In this document: positions 1-8,350 of the stretch, piece after piece | Position numbering within the stretch: the first letter of the stretch is position 1 | Layout: every line of letters begins with the position of its first letter | DNA from: CAYQAJ01 sp964415245 | GTDB lineage: Bacteria; Planctomycetota; Planctomycetia; Pirellulales; Pirellulaceae | Length of the DNA: 21,543 nucleotides | NCBI GenBank assembly: GCA_964415245.1 | Contig: CAYQAJ010000057.1 | Coordinates: forward strand, 1-21,543 | Direction: 5' to 3' | Translations under genes and position numbers: made by a program | The notes under the pieces: generated by a model | Database searches by the model: none | Told to the model about the DNA's origin: nothing | Seen by the model: only the letters and a program-made list of their open reading frames with translations

Positions 1-748
1 CGCCTGCTCGACGTCGACGCAGATCCGGCCGGTCCACCCAGATCTGCAAGGCTGGGCGGGTCGGGCATACGACGTGGGTATCAATCTGGTGCTCGGGCTC
101 ACCTGGGTCGCTGAATCGACTTTGGGACTTCTCCCACTAATTGCCTCAAGCTTGCAGCATATCCGTCGTCCCTCAATCGACGACTGACGGTGCACTCGCT
201 TGTGCGCCGCGTTCCGCGGGCCCTCCGGGGCGAAGCCGCGCGAAGGGCTGGGTGACTCTCCGAGTGGGTGGCCGCTTCATTCGACACACCGATTCCGGTG
301 CGTTTTGGACGGTTGTCACCATCGGCCACGCATCAGCGCGTCGCATGCACGGATGCTGCACCAGACGCCGTTAGTCCACTCAGATACTAGCGTAAGTCTT
401 TAACATGTTTGATTTTACGGATTCACTCGGCCTGAAGAGATGCCTGGAATCCGGATAAGAATGAGAAAAATGAATATAATGCAGTGCTTGGGTAGTTATA
501 CGAGGCTTGGTAATGTAGGTCGTATGCGTTGATTTCAATGGCATCCTTACCGTCCGTTTCGACAACGCACGAGTTCGCAGGCCTGGACTACCCGCGCGAT
601 CTCCCTCTCCGGTGTCGCGAGTCCAGCCAGGGTGGGAATTCAAGCAAGTTTGTCGCGAAACACCTTGGTTTTGGATCCAAGCCAATTCGAACGTCGGCGC
701 GCCGCGGCGGACCACCGCGAAACCAACAAGACTCTGACGTTCTTTGCC
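1..748. other. Intergenic stretch, no gene recognised
   Basis: Short open frames occur on both strands, but none gives a recognisable protein and several overlap each other in GC-rich sequence. A plus-strand frame is open from base 2 to a TGA at 185-187; it could be the last 61 codons of a gene cut by the window edge, but I do not recognise it. Bases about 385-540 are clearly more AT-rich than the rest and are the most likely place for a promoter of the following NRPS-like gene. Confidence 0.5.
470..480 (+). promoter_or_regulatory. Possible -10 element upstream of the NRPS-like gene
   Basis: A perfect TATAAT lies at 475-480 inside an AT-rich patch, on the coding strand of the NRPS-like gene. 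I see no convincing -35 hexamer 16-18 bases upstream, and the leader to the chosen start would be about 260 bases. This is a weak call. Confidence 0.25.
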
Positions 749-3553
749 ATGCACAGGCAACTTGAGACTCCGCAAAGCCTCGGGTCGGCACGCTGCGAAC
801 AGCCGCTACCCGCGCGGATTCATCGGTGGTTCGAGCAATTTGCCGCCGAATTCCCTGATCGGATGGCAGTCGTCGAGAAAGAGCGCGGCTGGACATACGG
901 AGAGCTAGACGCGCGGGCCAGCCGCCTGGCCGACCGTTTGCGATCGTGGGGCGTGGAGCCGGAAGACCGGGTCGCCGTCGTTGGCGAACACTCGGTCGAA
1001 GCGGTGGCCGGCATTCTGGCCGTGCTGAAGGCCGGCGCCGCCTATGTGCCACTGGATCCCGCATTGCCGAGGGAGAGGATCAACTTTGTGCTGCGCGATG
1101 CCAAAGCGCGAGCGATCCTCGCCCCGCCGCACATGCAGGCGCGACTTCCGCAGGATGCGGGCCGAGTCGGCTGGATCCACACGGTCGACACTGCGCCGCC
1201 GGGAGGCGCGCGTAAAGGAATCGATGACGATGATCGTGGCGATCGGCTCGCGTACGTCATTTATACCTCTGGTTCCACCGGGACTCCCAAGGGCGTGTTG
1301 GTGACTCATGCCAATGTCGTTTATTCGACGGCGGCCCGGTTCCAATACTATCCCGAGCCGGTCGGCCGTTTTCTGCTCGTCTCGCCACTATCGTTCGACA
1401 GCTCTGTCGCTGGGCTTTTCTGGACGTTGAGCCGGGGGGGCACGCTTGTGTTGCCCGGTCGGCAGTGGCAGCAGTTTCCGCAGCGGCTGCCGCAATTGAT
1501 CGCACGTGAGCGGATCACGCATCTGCTGGCGATCCCGTCTTTATGGAGTTTTCTTCTGCGGCACGCGGACGTCGAGCAACTGGCTTCGCTGCGGACGGTA
1601 ATTGTGGCGGGTGAGGCCTGTCCACGGCAGCTTGTCCGACGCCATTTTCAGACCGTGCCACAGGCGAGGCTGTACAACGAATATGGGCCGACGGAGACGA
1701 CGGTCTGGTGTGCGGTACATGCGATTGGTCCTGATGAGACGGACCAGCCGGTCCCGATCGGCCGGCCGATCACCGGGACGCGGATCTACTTGTTGGACGA
1801 GGCGCAACGTCCCGTGCCCGAAGGGGAGCCCGGCGAGCTATACGTCGCCAGTCCCGGAATCGCACGTGGCTATCTCGACCGGCCTGAATTGTCTCGGCAA
1901 GTGTTTCTGACCGGGCCGCTGGGCACGATCACGGAAGAGCGGCTTTATCGCACCGGCGATCGGGCGCGGTACCTGGCCGACGGCTCGCTTGAGTTTCTCG
2001 GACGAGTCGATCATCAGGTGAAAATCCGCGGCCATCGAATTGAACTGGGTGAGATTGAGGCCGCTCTGCAGTTACACCCCGGAGTGGATGAGGCGGTCGT
2101 CGTGTTTCGCGACAATGGCGGCGGCCCGCATTTGGTGGCCTACGCGACGATGGCGGCGGAGGTTGCGCCAACCGAACAGCAATTACGGGAGTTTCTTGTC
2201 CAACGTCTGCCCGCCGTGATGGTTCCCACCAGGTTGGTGGCGATGGCTGTACTGCCACGCCGACCCAACGGCAAGGTCGACCGCGAAGCTCTCCCCGAGC
2301 CTCCGCCGGCCGCAGTCAACGGGATAAGCGGCAACGGTCACTTCCGGCTTTTGACTGCGAAGGCTCGACCGCCTGCAATCGCTGCGGTGGGGTCGACTCC
2401 CGACAACGAGGAGAGCAAGAGCCTGCTCCGCTCAGCGACCGCGCCGGTCGGCGACAGTGATAATGGGCAGCAGAGACTCCGCGCCGCGCCGCCCCTGCGG
2501 AACGCCCACGAGCGGCAACTTGCTCGCCTGTGGCAGCAGTTGCTCGGACAACCGCCGCGCGGGCCACGAGAGGATTTTTTTGGCGCGGGAGGTGATTCAC
2601 TGCAGGCCATGGAATTGCTGGTGTTGATCGAAAGGCACTTCGGCCGGGCGGTCTCGATGGCCGATTTGCTCCGGAATCCGACCCTGGCAGGCATGGCGGC
2701 GATATTGCACCGCACGGCGAGTCCGCACGATTGGTCGCCGTTGGTGCCGCTTCGCCGCAGCGCTGGGAATCGCGATGGGAAGCGGCCGTTTTTCTGCGTG
2801 CACCCGGGCAACGGCGATCCGCTGTGTTACTTGGAGCTGTCGGGCCACTTTGACCCGCAGCGGCAATTCTTTGCCCTACAGGCCCGAGGCGTCGACGGAG
2901 TCCGCCCGCCGCTGGAAAGCGTCGAGGAGATGGCCGCGTGCTATCTGGAAGCGATCCGCAAAGTACAGCCGCGTGGGCCGTATTGTCTGGGGGGCTGGTC
3001 GTTCGGAGGAATTGTCGCCTATGAAATGGCCTGTCAGCTCACGCAACAAGGCGAACACGTTGCAATGCTGGCCATTATCGACACGGGATTTGTCTACTCA
3101 CTGGCCGTGGTGCGAACGATGTTCGCCAAAGACGACGTGCCGCTGTTTCATCTGAGTGGCATGTCGGAAGAGCAGCAACTCAACGTGTTCCGCGAACCGG
3201 CCACGATCGCCCAGCTCATTCCCGTCGGTGCCAGCGATGCGCATGCCCGGCGGATTCTGAGGATCTTCCGTGCCAATGTTGAGGCCACGCTCCGCTACCG
3301 TCCGCCCGTCTATCCCGGCCGGGCCGCGCTTTTTATGGGAAAGGACGAATTCGTCCGCGTCCGCGTCCGCCGCGATCCCCACCGGGAATTCAGCGAACTT
3401 TGTCGGGACGGAGTGGATTTGCATGTCGTCCCCGGCAATCACCTCAACCTTGTCCACAAACCCCATGCCCAAACGCTGGCCGCGCAGCTCAACGCGGGCC
3501 TGGGCGAAGTAGATCGCCAATTCCCAATGCAACCGATGTCCCCGGCCAGTTAG
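749..3553 (+). CDS. NRPS-like enzyme: adenylation, carrier and thioesterase domains (A-T-TE)
   Basis: Predicted to activate one amino acid with ATP, load it on its own carrier domain and release it by thioesterase; cytoplasmic. With the ATG at 749 it has 934 residues; a GTG at 632 would add 39 residues outside any domain, and neither start has a good ribosome site. The A domain shows YTSGSTGTPKG, SFDSS, NEYGPTETT, GELYVASPGIARGYLDRPE, YRTGDRARY and PNGKVDREAL. An unusually long, Ala/Pro/Ser-rich linker (about 515-590) precedes the carrier motif GGDSLQ (Ser617). The thioesterase has GWSFGG (nucleophile Ser751), Asp778 and His898 in GNHLNLVH. There is no condensation domain. Aligned by eye with PheA, the pocket keeps Asp235 (here Asp217) and Lys517 (here Lys509), as in amino-acid-using domains. 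The substrate is not known. It lies just upstream of a sulfotransferase. Confidence 0.93.
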   Translation: MHRQLETPQSLGSARCEQPLPARIHRWFEQFAAEFPDRMAVVEKERGWTYGELDARASRLADRLRSWGVEPEDRVAVVGEHSVEAVAGILAVLKAGAAYVPLDPALPRERINFVLRDAKARAILAPPHMQARLPQDAGRVGWIHTVDTAPPGGARKGIDDDDRGDRLAYVIYTSGSTGTPKGVLVTHANVVYSTAARFQYYPEPVGRFLLVSPLSFDSSVAGLFWTLSRGGTLVLPGRQWQQFPQRLPQLIARERITHLLAIPSLWSFLLRHADVEQLASLRTVIVAGEACPRQLVRRHFQTVPQARLYNEYGPTETTVWCAVHAIGPDETDQPVPIGRPITGTRIYLLDEAQRPVPEGEPGELYVASPGIARGYLDRPELSRQVFLTGPLGTITEERLYRTGDRARYLADGSLEFLGRVDHQVKIRGHRIELGEIEAALQLHPGVDEAVVVFRDNGGGPHLVAYATMAAEVAPTEQQLREFLVQRLPAVMVPTRLVAMAVLPRRPNGKVDREALPEPPPAAVNGISGNGHFRLLTAKARPPAIAAVGSTPDNEESKSLLRSATAPVGDSDNGQQRLRAAPPLRNAHERQLARLWQQLLGQPPRGPREDFFGAGGDSLQAMELLVLIERHFGRAVSMADLLRNPTLAGMAAILHRTASPHDWSPLVPLRRSAGNRDGKRPFFCVHPGNGDPLCYLELSGHFDPQRQFFALQARGVDGVRPPLESVEEMAACYLEAIRKVQPRGPYCLGGWSFGGIVAYEMACQLTQQGEHVAMLAIIDTGFVYSLAVVRTMFAKDDVPLFHLSGMSEEQQLNVFREPATIAQLIPVGASDAHARRILRIFRANVEATLRYRPPVYPGRAALFMGKDEFVRVRVRRDPHREFSELCRDGVDLHVVPGNHLNLVHKPHAQTLAAQLNAGLGEVDRQFPMQPMSPAS
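3353..3370 (+). repeat. Three tandem copies of GTCCGC inside the thioesterase region
   Basis: Three exact copies of a 6-bp unit encode Val-Arg three times, between the nucleophile and the catalytic His of the thioesterase. The repeat is in frame and so harmless to the reading frame. It is a possible slippage site. Confidence 0.6.
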
Positions 3554-3586
3554 CGCCACACGGTCACTTAGCGGCACACGGTCAGC
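3551..3586 (+). repeat. 18-bp tandem duplication that begins at the stop codon
   Basis: Two 18-bp units (3551-3568 and 3569-3586) differ at two or three positions. Each starts with TAG followed by CG[CG]CACACGGTCA. The first TAG is the stop codon of the NRPS-like gene, so the duplication fills most of the gap before the sulfotransferase gene. Confidence 0.7.
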
Positions 3587-3616
3587 CAAGCCCGAGTGCC
3601 GATCGGACACGCTGCC

Positions 3617-4792
3617 ATGGCTTCCACCCCGTTATCACGCCTGGCCTCCGAAACCGAGCGAGATACAGCGGCTCACGTCCAGGCCGTAGTGCGCCGGCAC
3701 CTTGCCAAGGAGAAGCCGTGGATGCCGCGGCTGTGGCACGGGATGGACTTTTTTGCCTGGCTCAGGTTGTTGGCCCGCGGCCGTTTCGCGGTCACTTGGC
3801 GGCGGATCCCCATGGCCCTACTCATCACGCTTTACACGCCTGGCAATACGCTGGCGCGCGAACTGAAAAGCCTCTTGTTGGGGCACCGGTTGGCGAAGGT
3901 TCCGCTGCGTGACCCGGTGTTCGTGCTGGGCCACTACCGAACGGGCACCACACTGTTGCACGAACTACTGGCACTCGACGAGCGGCATACCTTTCCGACG
4001 ACCTACCAGTGCGCCTCGCCCAACCATTTTTTGCTTACGGAAAAATGGGTCACCCGGTGGCTGGGCGGCCTGCTTCCCCGGGAGCGGCTGCCCGACCGCA
4101 TGCCGTTAAGCTGGGACAGCCCTCAGGAGGACGAGGCGGCCCTGTGCAACCTGGGACTCCCGTCTCCCTACCTCAATCTGGCGTTTCCCAATCGCCCGCT
4201 GCAGAACCTGGAATACTTCGAACTGGAAAACCTTTCCCCGGCCGATCGCCAGCGGTGGCAAAGAGTTTTTCGGCAGTTCCTGGTCGAAGTCACCGTCGCC
4301 CGGCCCGGCCGATTGGTAATCAAGTCGCCGCCGCACACCTGCCGTATTCCCACGCTGCTAAAGATGTTTCCCCAGGCCCGCTTCGTTTACATCATCCGCG
4401 ATCCGTTTGTCGTGTTCCCGTCGACGATGCACCTGCTGCGGGTGTTACAAAGCAGCCTGGGGTTGCAGACCCCTACGTTCGACAACCTGGAAGAATACGT
4501 TTTGGCGACCTTCGAGCGAATGCATGCGGCCATCGAGCGGACGAGGCACCTGGTTCCACCGCACCAGTTTTCTCTGGTCCGCTACGAAGACCTGGTACGC
4601 CAACCGGCGGCCGAGCTGCGCCGCGTATACGACGAACTGCAACTGGGCGGCTTCGAGCGGCTGGAACCACTGCTGGAGCAGCACCTGACAGCGCGGGCGG
4701 GCTATCAGACCAACCGCTACGAACTGTCTCCTCGGGAGCGCGCTCTGGTGCAAAAGCGTTGGGCAGCGTTCATCGAGCAGTATGGCTATTAG
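3617..4792 (+). CDS. Sulfotransferase family protein
   Basis: Predicted to transfer a sulfo group from PAPS to a hydroxyl or amino group of an unknown acceptor. The 5'-phosphosulfate loop is GHYRTGTTLLHELL (from about residue 105), and the 3'-phosphate site is IIRDPFVVFPS, with Arg261 and Ser269 at the usual spacing of eight. Length (391 residues) and the N-terminal basic region fit the Sulfotransferase_3 type group common in bacteria. I chose the ATG at 3617; a GTG at 3596 would add seven residues, and neither has a clear ribosome site. The gene starts about 60 bases after the NRPS-like gene on the same strand, so the two are probably co-transcribed, and the carrier-bound or released product of that enzyme is a candidate acceptor. 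That link is inference. There is no signal peptide. Confidence 0.9.
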   Translation: MASTPLSRLASETERDTAAHVQAVVRRHLAKEKPWMPRLWHGMDFFAWLRLLARGRFAVTWRRIPMALLITLYTPGNTLARELKSLLLGHRLAKVPLRDPVFVLGHYRTGTTLLHELLALDERHTFPTTYQCASPNHFLLTEKWVTRWLGGLLPRERLPDRMPLSWDSPQEDEAALCNLGLPSPYLNLAFPNRPLQNLEYFELENLSPADRQRWQRVFRQFLVEVTVARPGRLVIKSPPHTCRIPTLLKMFPQARFVYIIRDPFVVFPSTMHLLRVLQSSLGLQTPTFDNLEEYVLATFERMHAAIERTRHLVPPHQFSLVRYEDLVRQPAAELRRVYDELQLGGFERLEPLLEQHLTARAGYQTNRYELSPRERALVQKRWAAFIEQYGY

Positions 4793-4810
4793 CTGGCTGC
4801 CAAGACCAAA

Positions 4811-5023
4811 TCAGAGTCCGGCAAGTCCTGTGTCGGCGTCGACGAAACGGTCGAGCTTCACGCCCATGCGATCCATGATCGACAGGTACGTGCTGCACAG
4901 CTTACGGTTTTCGTCGCCTTGGTCCGTGTAGTCCAGCACGCGGCCGGTCTCCAAGCTGCCCCCCAAACCGCCCGCCAGGATTACGGGGACTTTGGTAGAG
5001 TCGTGATCCGCTTCGCCGGTGAA
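4811..5023 (-). pseudogene. C-terminal remnant of a DUF1552-type protein
   Basis: Read on the minus strand, these bases encode about 70 residues that resemble the end of planctomycete DUF1552 proteins: SFTGEADHDSTKVPVILAGG, then GGSLETGRVLDY, GDENRKLCSTYLSIMDRMGV, and LDRFVDADTGLAGL before the stop. The frame stays open further upstream to 5521, but that part is only the reverse of the mechanosensitive channel gene and has no DUF1552 character. The remaining several hundred N-terminal residues are absent, and no partner DUF1592/DUF1588 gene is nearby. It is therefore best read as a truncated leftover. The family name is from memory of the tail motifs; the alternative is a DUF1501 tail. Confidence 0.65.
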
Positions 5024-5117
5024 AGAAGTTGGTAAACTAGTCGGCGAATCGGCGAGCCGCTGCTGCCGCTTCACCTGTGACGCCGTCGATCCCGCACTCG
5101 CCAGACGGAGAATCAGC

Positions 5118-6536
5118 ATGCGCTTCTGCATCGAAGTGAATCGGCTTGGGCGATCGATCTGCCCCATGGCATGGCTTCTCGTTTTGGCTCTGGGTACCGC
5201 GCACTGCGCAGTTGCCCAAGACGCAAGGAGCGGGCTGCCCGAACAGCCGCGCCCCGTCACCACCGCCGATCCCGCCATTCCCGTCGAACATCTGAAGTTG
5301 CTCGTTAAGCCGTTGACCAGGGAAGAGCTGGTTGTCGAGGCCGACGGATGGCGCGACCTGCTGAAGGCAAACGTCCAACGGATCGCAGAGGCGCGCATCG
5401 GCGCCAGTGAAGGGCAAAATGCGCCCGACGAATCCCAGAACGCTGTGGACTCCCGAAGCAAAACAGAGGGCGATGCCGGCACGAGCGCCGAAGAAGCCGC
5501 CGCCCAGCCGACGACCAGCACGTTGGTTACGCTACAGCAAGAGAAGTCGCAGCTCGTGCAAAGACTGAACGTGGTGCTCGACGAGCTGGAAGCAAAAGGG
5601 GGCGACGCGGAAGTCTATCGTCAATACGTCAAAGCTCTCGCCGGGATCGGCGTCGAAGTCACCGACGCCTCCGTGTTCTGGCAAGTCGTTCAGGGCTGGC
5701 TCGTCTCCGACGAAGGAGGCAAGCGCTGGCTGTGGAACATCGTCAAGTTCCTTGTGATCGTGATCGCGTTCTATTTTGGTGCGAGCATCGTTGCCGCGAT
5801 GGTGCGACAGGCTGCGACTCGCATTAAGAGCACGTCGCAGTTGCTGGTCGACTTCCTGGGCAAGTTTGTCAAGCAGTCACTCATGGTCATCGGGCTGATC
5901 GTCGCACTGGCAGCCCTGGAAGTGAACATCACGCCGCTGTTGGCCGCGGTCGGCGGGGCCGCGTTTGTGATTGGGCTGGCCCTGCAGGGCACGTTGAGCA
6001 ACTTCGCCAGTGGCCTGTTGATGATGGCGTATCGGCCGTTCGACGTGGGCGACGTCATCGAGGCCGCGGGCATTTCGGGAATTGTGGACTCGATGTCACT
6101 GTTCTCGACGCACATCCGTACGTTCGACAACAAGTTGATGGTCGTCCCCAACAACGCCATCTGGGGCGGCACGATCACCAACGCCACAGCCAGCGACAAG
6201 CGGCGCGTCGACCTCACTTTCAGCATTGGCTACCACGACGACATCGCCAAGGCGAAGAACATCCTGGAGACCCTGCTCAAGGAGCATGAGCTGGTGTTCG
6301 ACGAGCCCGCGCCCGTGGTGCAATTGAACGCATTGGGCGATTCCTCCGTCAACTTTATCTGCCGTCCCTGGACCAAGACCGGCGACTATTGGGCCGTTTA
6401 CTGGGATATCACGCGAGCCGTCAAGGAGGAATTCGACCGCAACGGCATATCGATTCCCTACCCGCAACGGGATATACACGTCTACCAAGAGTCCTCTGCG
6501 TCTCGCCAACAACCGGATGCGACTGACCCCGCGTAG
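5118..6536 (+). CDS. mscS: MscS-family mechanosensitive ion channel
   Basis: Predicted inner-membrane channel that opens when the membrane is stretched and releases solutes under osmotic downshock. The ATG at 5118 has a GGAG seven bases upstream (5107-5110) and begins a signal peptide with the hydrophobic core WLLVLALGTAHCAVA; an in-frame start at 5019 would run into the DUF1552 remnant and is rejected. After a charged, probably periplasmic, helical stretch (about residues 60-190), hydrophobic segments lie at about 208-228 and 255-275. The pore helix region reads AAVGGAAFVIGLALQGTLSN and is followed by ASGLLMMAYRPFDVGD, the hallmark of MscS. The beta and C-terminal domains follow, ending near GISIPYPQRDIHVYQ. 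The length, 472 residues, exceeds E. coli MscS because of the N-terminal addition. Symbol given at family level only. Confidence 0.93.
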   Translation: MRFCIEVNRLGRSICPMAWLLVLALGTAHCAVAQDARSGLPEQPRPVTTADPAIPVEHLKLLVKPLTREELVVEADGWRDLLKANVQRIAEARIGASEGQNAPDESQNAVDSRSKTEGDAGTSAEEAAAQPTTSTLVTLQQEKSQLVQRLNVVLDELEAKGGDAEVYRQYVKALAGIGVEVTDASVFWQVVQGWLVSDEGGKRWLWNIVKFLVIVIAFYFGASIVAAMVRQAATRIKSTSQLLVDFLGKFVKQSLMVIGLIVALAALEVNITPLLAAVGGAAFVIGLALQGTLSNFASGLLMMAYRPFDVGDVIEAAGISGIVDSMSLFSTHIRTFDNKLMVVPNNAIWGGTITNATASDKRRVDLTFSIGYHDDIAKAKNILETLLKEHELVFDEPAPVVQLNALGDSSVNFICRPWTKTGDYWAVYWDITRAVKEEFDRNGISIPYPQRDIHVYQESSASRQQPDATDPA

Positions 6537-6731
6537 CGCTATAAGAAGGCGGGAGAGACTTCGCAATCGTGGCGGAGCCTTACCGGACACGCGCTGGAAG
6601 AGAACGGGCTCGCACTGGATCGAGTCTCTTCCGTCGACGAGGGCGCTGGTGTCATGGATCGCGCCGAGCCCAGAGTCGATAGGGACCATCAAAACGATGC
6701 ACTTCTACAAGCAGCAGATTCTCCAACTCGC

Positions 6732-6902
6732 GGTGTGCCGTTCTATCCCAGCGCGTTGGAGCACGGCCAGCGGAGCGAGAGGGCCCTGAAGTCGGCGATC
6801 GCCGAATTGTAGGTGCAGGGCACAACCACGCGCAAAGTGACAGCCGTGAGGGAGAAGCTGTGCGGCCTGCAGGTAACCAGCCGTTAGGTGAGCCGGGCGG
6901 CG
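6732..6902 (+). pseudogene. Decayed IS256-family transposase fragment
   Basis: Reading in the frame of base 6732 gives GVPFYPSALEHG, QRSERALKSAIAEL, stop, VQGTTTRKVTAVREKLCG, LQVTSR, stop, VSRAA. This matches the conserved block of IS256-type (mutator) transposases in which a typical protein reads FYPSALERG, RSERAL, AEMYVQGVSTRKV, LCG, and then a Gln before VSRAA. The two TAG stops (6810-6812 and 6885-6887) fall where the family has Tyr and Gln, so each could have come from a single base change. No catalytic DDE region and no terminal inverted repeats are visible, and the match stops about 25 bases before the end of the neighbouring GNAT gene. The upstream bases 6540-6731 are open in this frame but not recognisable. 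Confidence 0.72.
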
Positions 6903-6926
6903 CACACGGCCCGGCTGTCCGGGACG

Positions 6927-8045
6927 TCAACTGCGTTGCGCCGCGACGACTTCCTTCGCGTGCTGATTGGAATCGTCCGCCGCCTGAGGCCAGCGGCCGC
7001 GCAGCCAGTGAGCGACCCGCAGCGCCTGGCCGCGCGGGGACGCCGGATAGTAAGTAAGCCGGTACTGGGTTTCCAGCCGGGTGAGCCAGACCTGTTTGTA
7101 GTCCAGGCAGGTGTATCCCAAGTCCAGGATGCGGTCTCCCCGCTGGAAGCTGTCGCGAATGAGCCGCGTCCAAAGGGCATTGCCGGGAGCCAGCTTGGCC
7201 AACTCCGGATGAAAGCCCGCACGCATCAGGTCCAGATATCCGCGATAGTGGTAACCGTAGACAAACGCCAGCGGCCGACCATCGAGAAACAGCACGTTCA
7301 CGTCCAGCGCTCCGCAGGAGGCCGCCGTTTGATGGGCTTCGCGCAGAAAATCGCGCACGCTACCGTGGCTAATCGTGTTGCCTTCCGTCAGGCCCGCTTG
7401 CCAGCTTTGCCGCGCGACCAACTCACAAGCCTCGTACAAGTCCCACCGCGGGTCGTCGTCACCGTGCTGGCTTCCGCGCGGCCGATGGCGAACGTACTCG
7501 ATGGTTCCCTGCTCGCCCAGACGCCGGTCGCAGCGCTCGATATTCCGCCGGCGATTGGAATGGGCGCGGCGGCTTTCCCAGTACGTCTCCCAATCCTCCG
7601 TCAGATCGATCATAGCCGCTGACTTGCCTGCTTGCAGGGGCACGGCATGGTGTGCGGCCCCGCGCAGACCGATTAGGTCCAATAGATCGTAGTCGCGCGT
7701 GCGATGCGTTAAGTGCTCGTAGCCCGCCGCCAGCACGCGGTGGGGATCGCGGCCCAAGGGGCCGATGAAGCTCGTCCAGGCGTCGCCGGGTAGCGTGAGC
7801 ACGCGCATGGTGCCGAGCTTGCGCCGCTGTCGCTTGAGGGAGAGCGGCAAGATGCCGACCACTTCCCCGCCGTCGACCAGCGACAAGATCAGCGGCCGCT
7901 GCTCACTGGCCACGTGTTTCCAATGGACCGCGAGCCAATCCCACGTCTGACAGAACGACGCCTCGGGCGTCTGCGCCGCCAGTGCGTTCCATGCCTCGCG
8001 CAGGCCAGCCGCCGCGTCGAGCGATCGATACTCTACTACTTTCAT
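6927..8045 (-). CDS. GNAT acetyltransferase of the FemAB/CelD (BioF2-like) type
   Basis: Predicted acyltransferase of the group that includes cellulose-biosynthesis protein CelD and FemAB-like enzymes, which transfer an acyl or aminoacyl group; the true substrate is unknown. The 372-residue protein has the usual order: an N-terminal half with SFCQTWDWLAVHWKH and GGEVVGILPLSLKR, then the acetyltransferase core with RRNIERCDRRLGEQG, the substrate-side strand DVNVLFLDGRPLAFVYGYHY, GYLDLMRAGFHPELAKLAPG and NALWTRLIRDSFQRGDRILD, and a closing DLGYTCLDYKQVWLT. There is no signal peptide or membrane segment. The ATG at 8045 has no clear ribosome site. It is transcribed divergently from the double four-cysteine protein; the shared 305-bp gap suggests linked control. 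Its 3' end abuts the transposase remnant. Confidence 0.87.
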   Translation of the reverse strand: MKVVEYRSLDAAAGLREAWNALAAQTPEASFCQTWDWLAVHWKHVASEQRPLILSLVDGGEVVGILPLSLKRQRRKLGTMRVLTLPGDAWTSFIGPLGRDPHRVLAAGYEHLTHRTRDYDLLDLIGLRGAAHHAVPLQAGKSAAMIDLTEDWETYWESRRAHSNRRRNIERCDRRLGEQGTIEYVRHRPRGSQHGDDDPRWDLYEACELVARQSWQAGLTEGNTISHGSVRDFLREAHQTAASCGALDVNVLFLDGRPLAFVYGYHYRGYLDLMRAGFHPELAKLAPGNALWTRLIRDSFQRGDRILDLGYTCLDYKQVWLTRLETQYRLTYYPASPRGQALRVAHWLRGRWPQAADDSNQHAKEVVAAQRS

Positions 8046-8350
8046 AGAGTTGCCGGCCGTTTACTCGGTTCCACGGGCGCAAGCCAATTCCTGCGGCTTC
8101 GTATCCTCCAACTCTATGTCGCGGCCGTGCGGCGCGGGCGGGAAAAAAGCAAACGGGCTTCCGGTTCTGGGTGATTTTGCACAGTAGACTTGCGCGGGGT
8201 AGGCCCGGAAATCTGCTCGGGCCACGCCCAGGCTCTGTGCATAGCGCCGCTTGGCAGCAGTGGCATCTTGGCTGTCCGCCCAGACCCAGGCTGAAAGCCT
8301 GTGCCGCGCGATCGGCCTATGCGGATTGTTCTGGATCGAGGAGATGCAGC
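8046..8350. promoter_or_regulatory. Divergent intergenic region between the GNAT and double four-cysteine genes
   Basis: This 305-bp gap must hold the start signals of both neighbouring genes, but I see no convincing -35/-10 pair. It holds two inverted repeats. One has 6-bp arms GGCCCG (8202-8207) and CGGGCC (8218-8223). The other has arms CAGGCT (8287-8292) and AGCCTG (8296-8301) around GAA. The ribosome site of the rightward gene, GAGGAG, is at 8338-8343. Confidence 0.4.
8287..8301. repeat. Short palindrome CAGGCT-GAA-AGCCTG
   Basis: A perfect 6-bp inverted repeat with a 3-base loop. The same CCCAGGCT string followed by CTGTGC also starts at about 8226. From memory, strings of this kind (CAGGCT...AGCCTGTGCC) recur between genes in planctomycetes, so it may be an interspersed repeat rather than a site specific to this promoter. 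Confidence 0.4.

Noticed and set aside
2..187. Possible 3' end of a gene cut by the left edge of the window
   Set aside because: 61 open codons with no recognisable protein; could be chance at this length.
5019..5117. Upstream in-frame start for the mechanosensitive channel
   Set aside because: It would overlap the DUF1552 remnant and precede the signal peptide; the ATG at 5118 has a GGAG ribosome site and starts the signal peptide directly.
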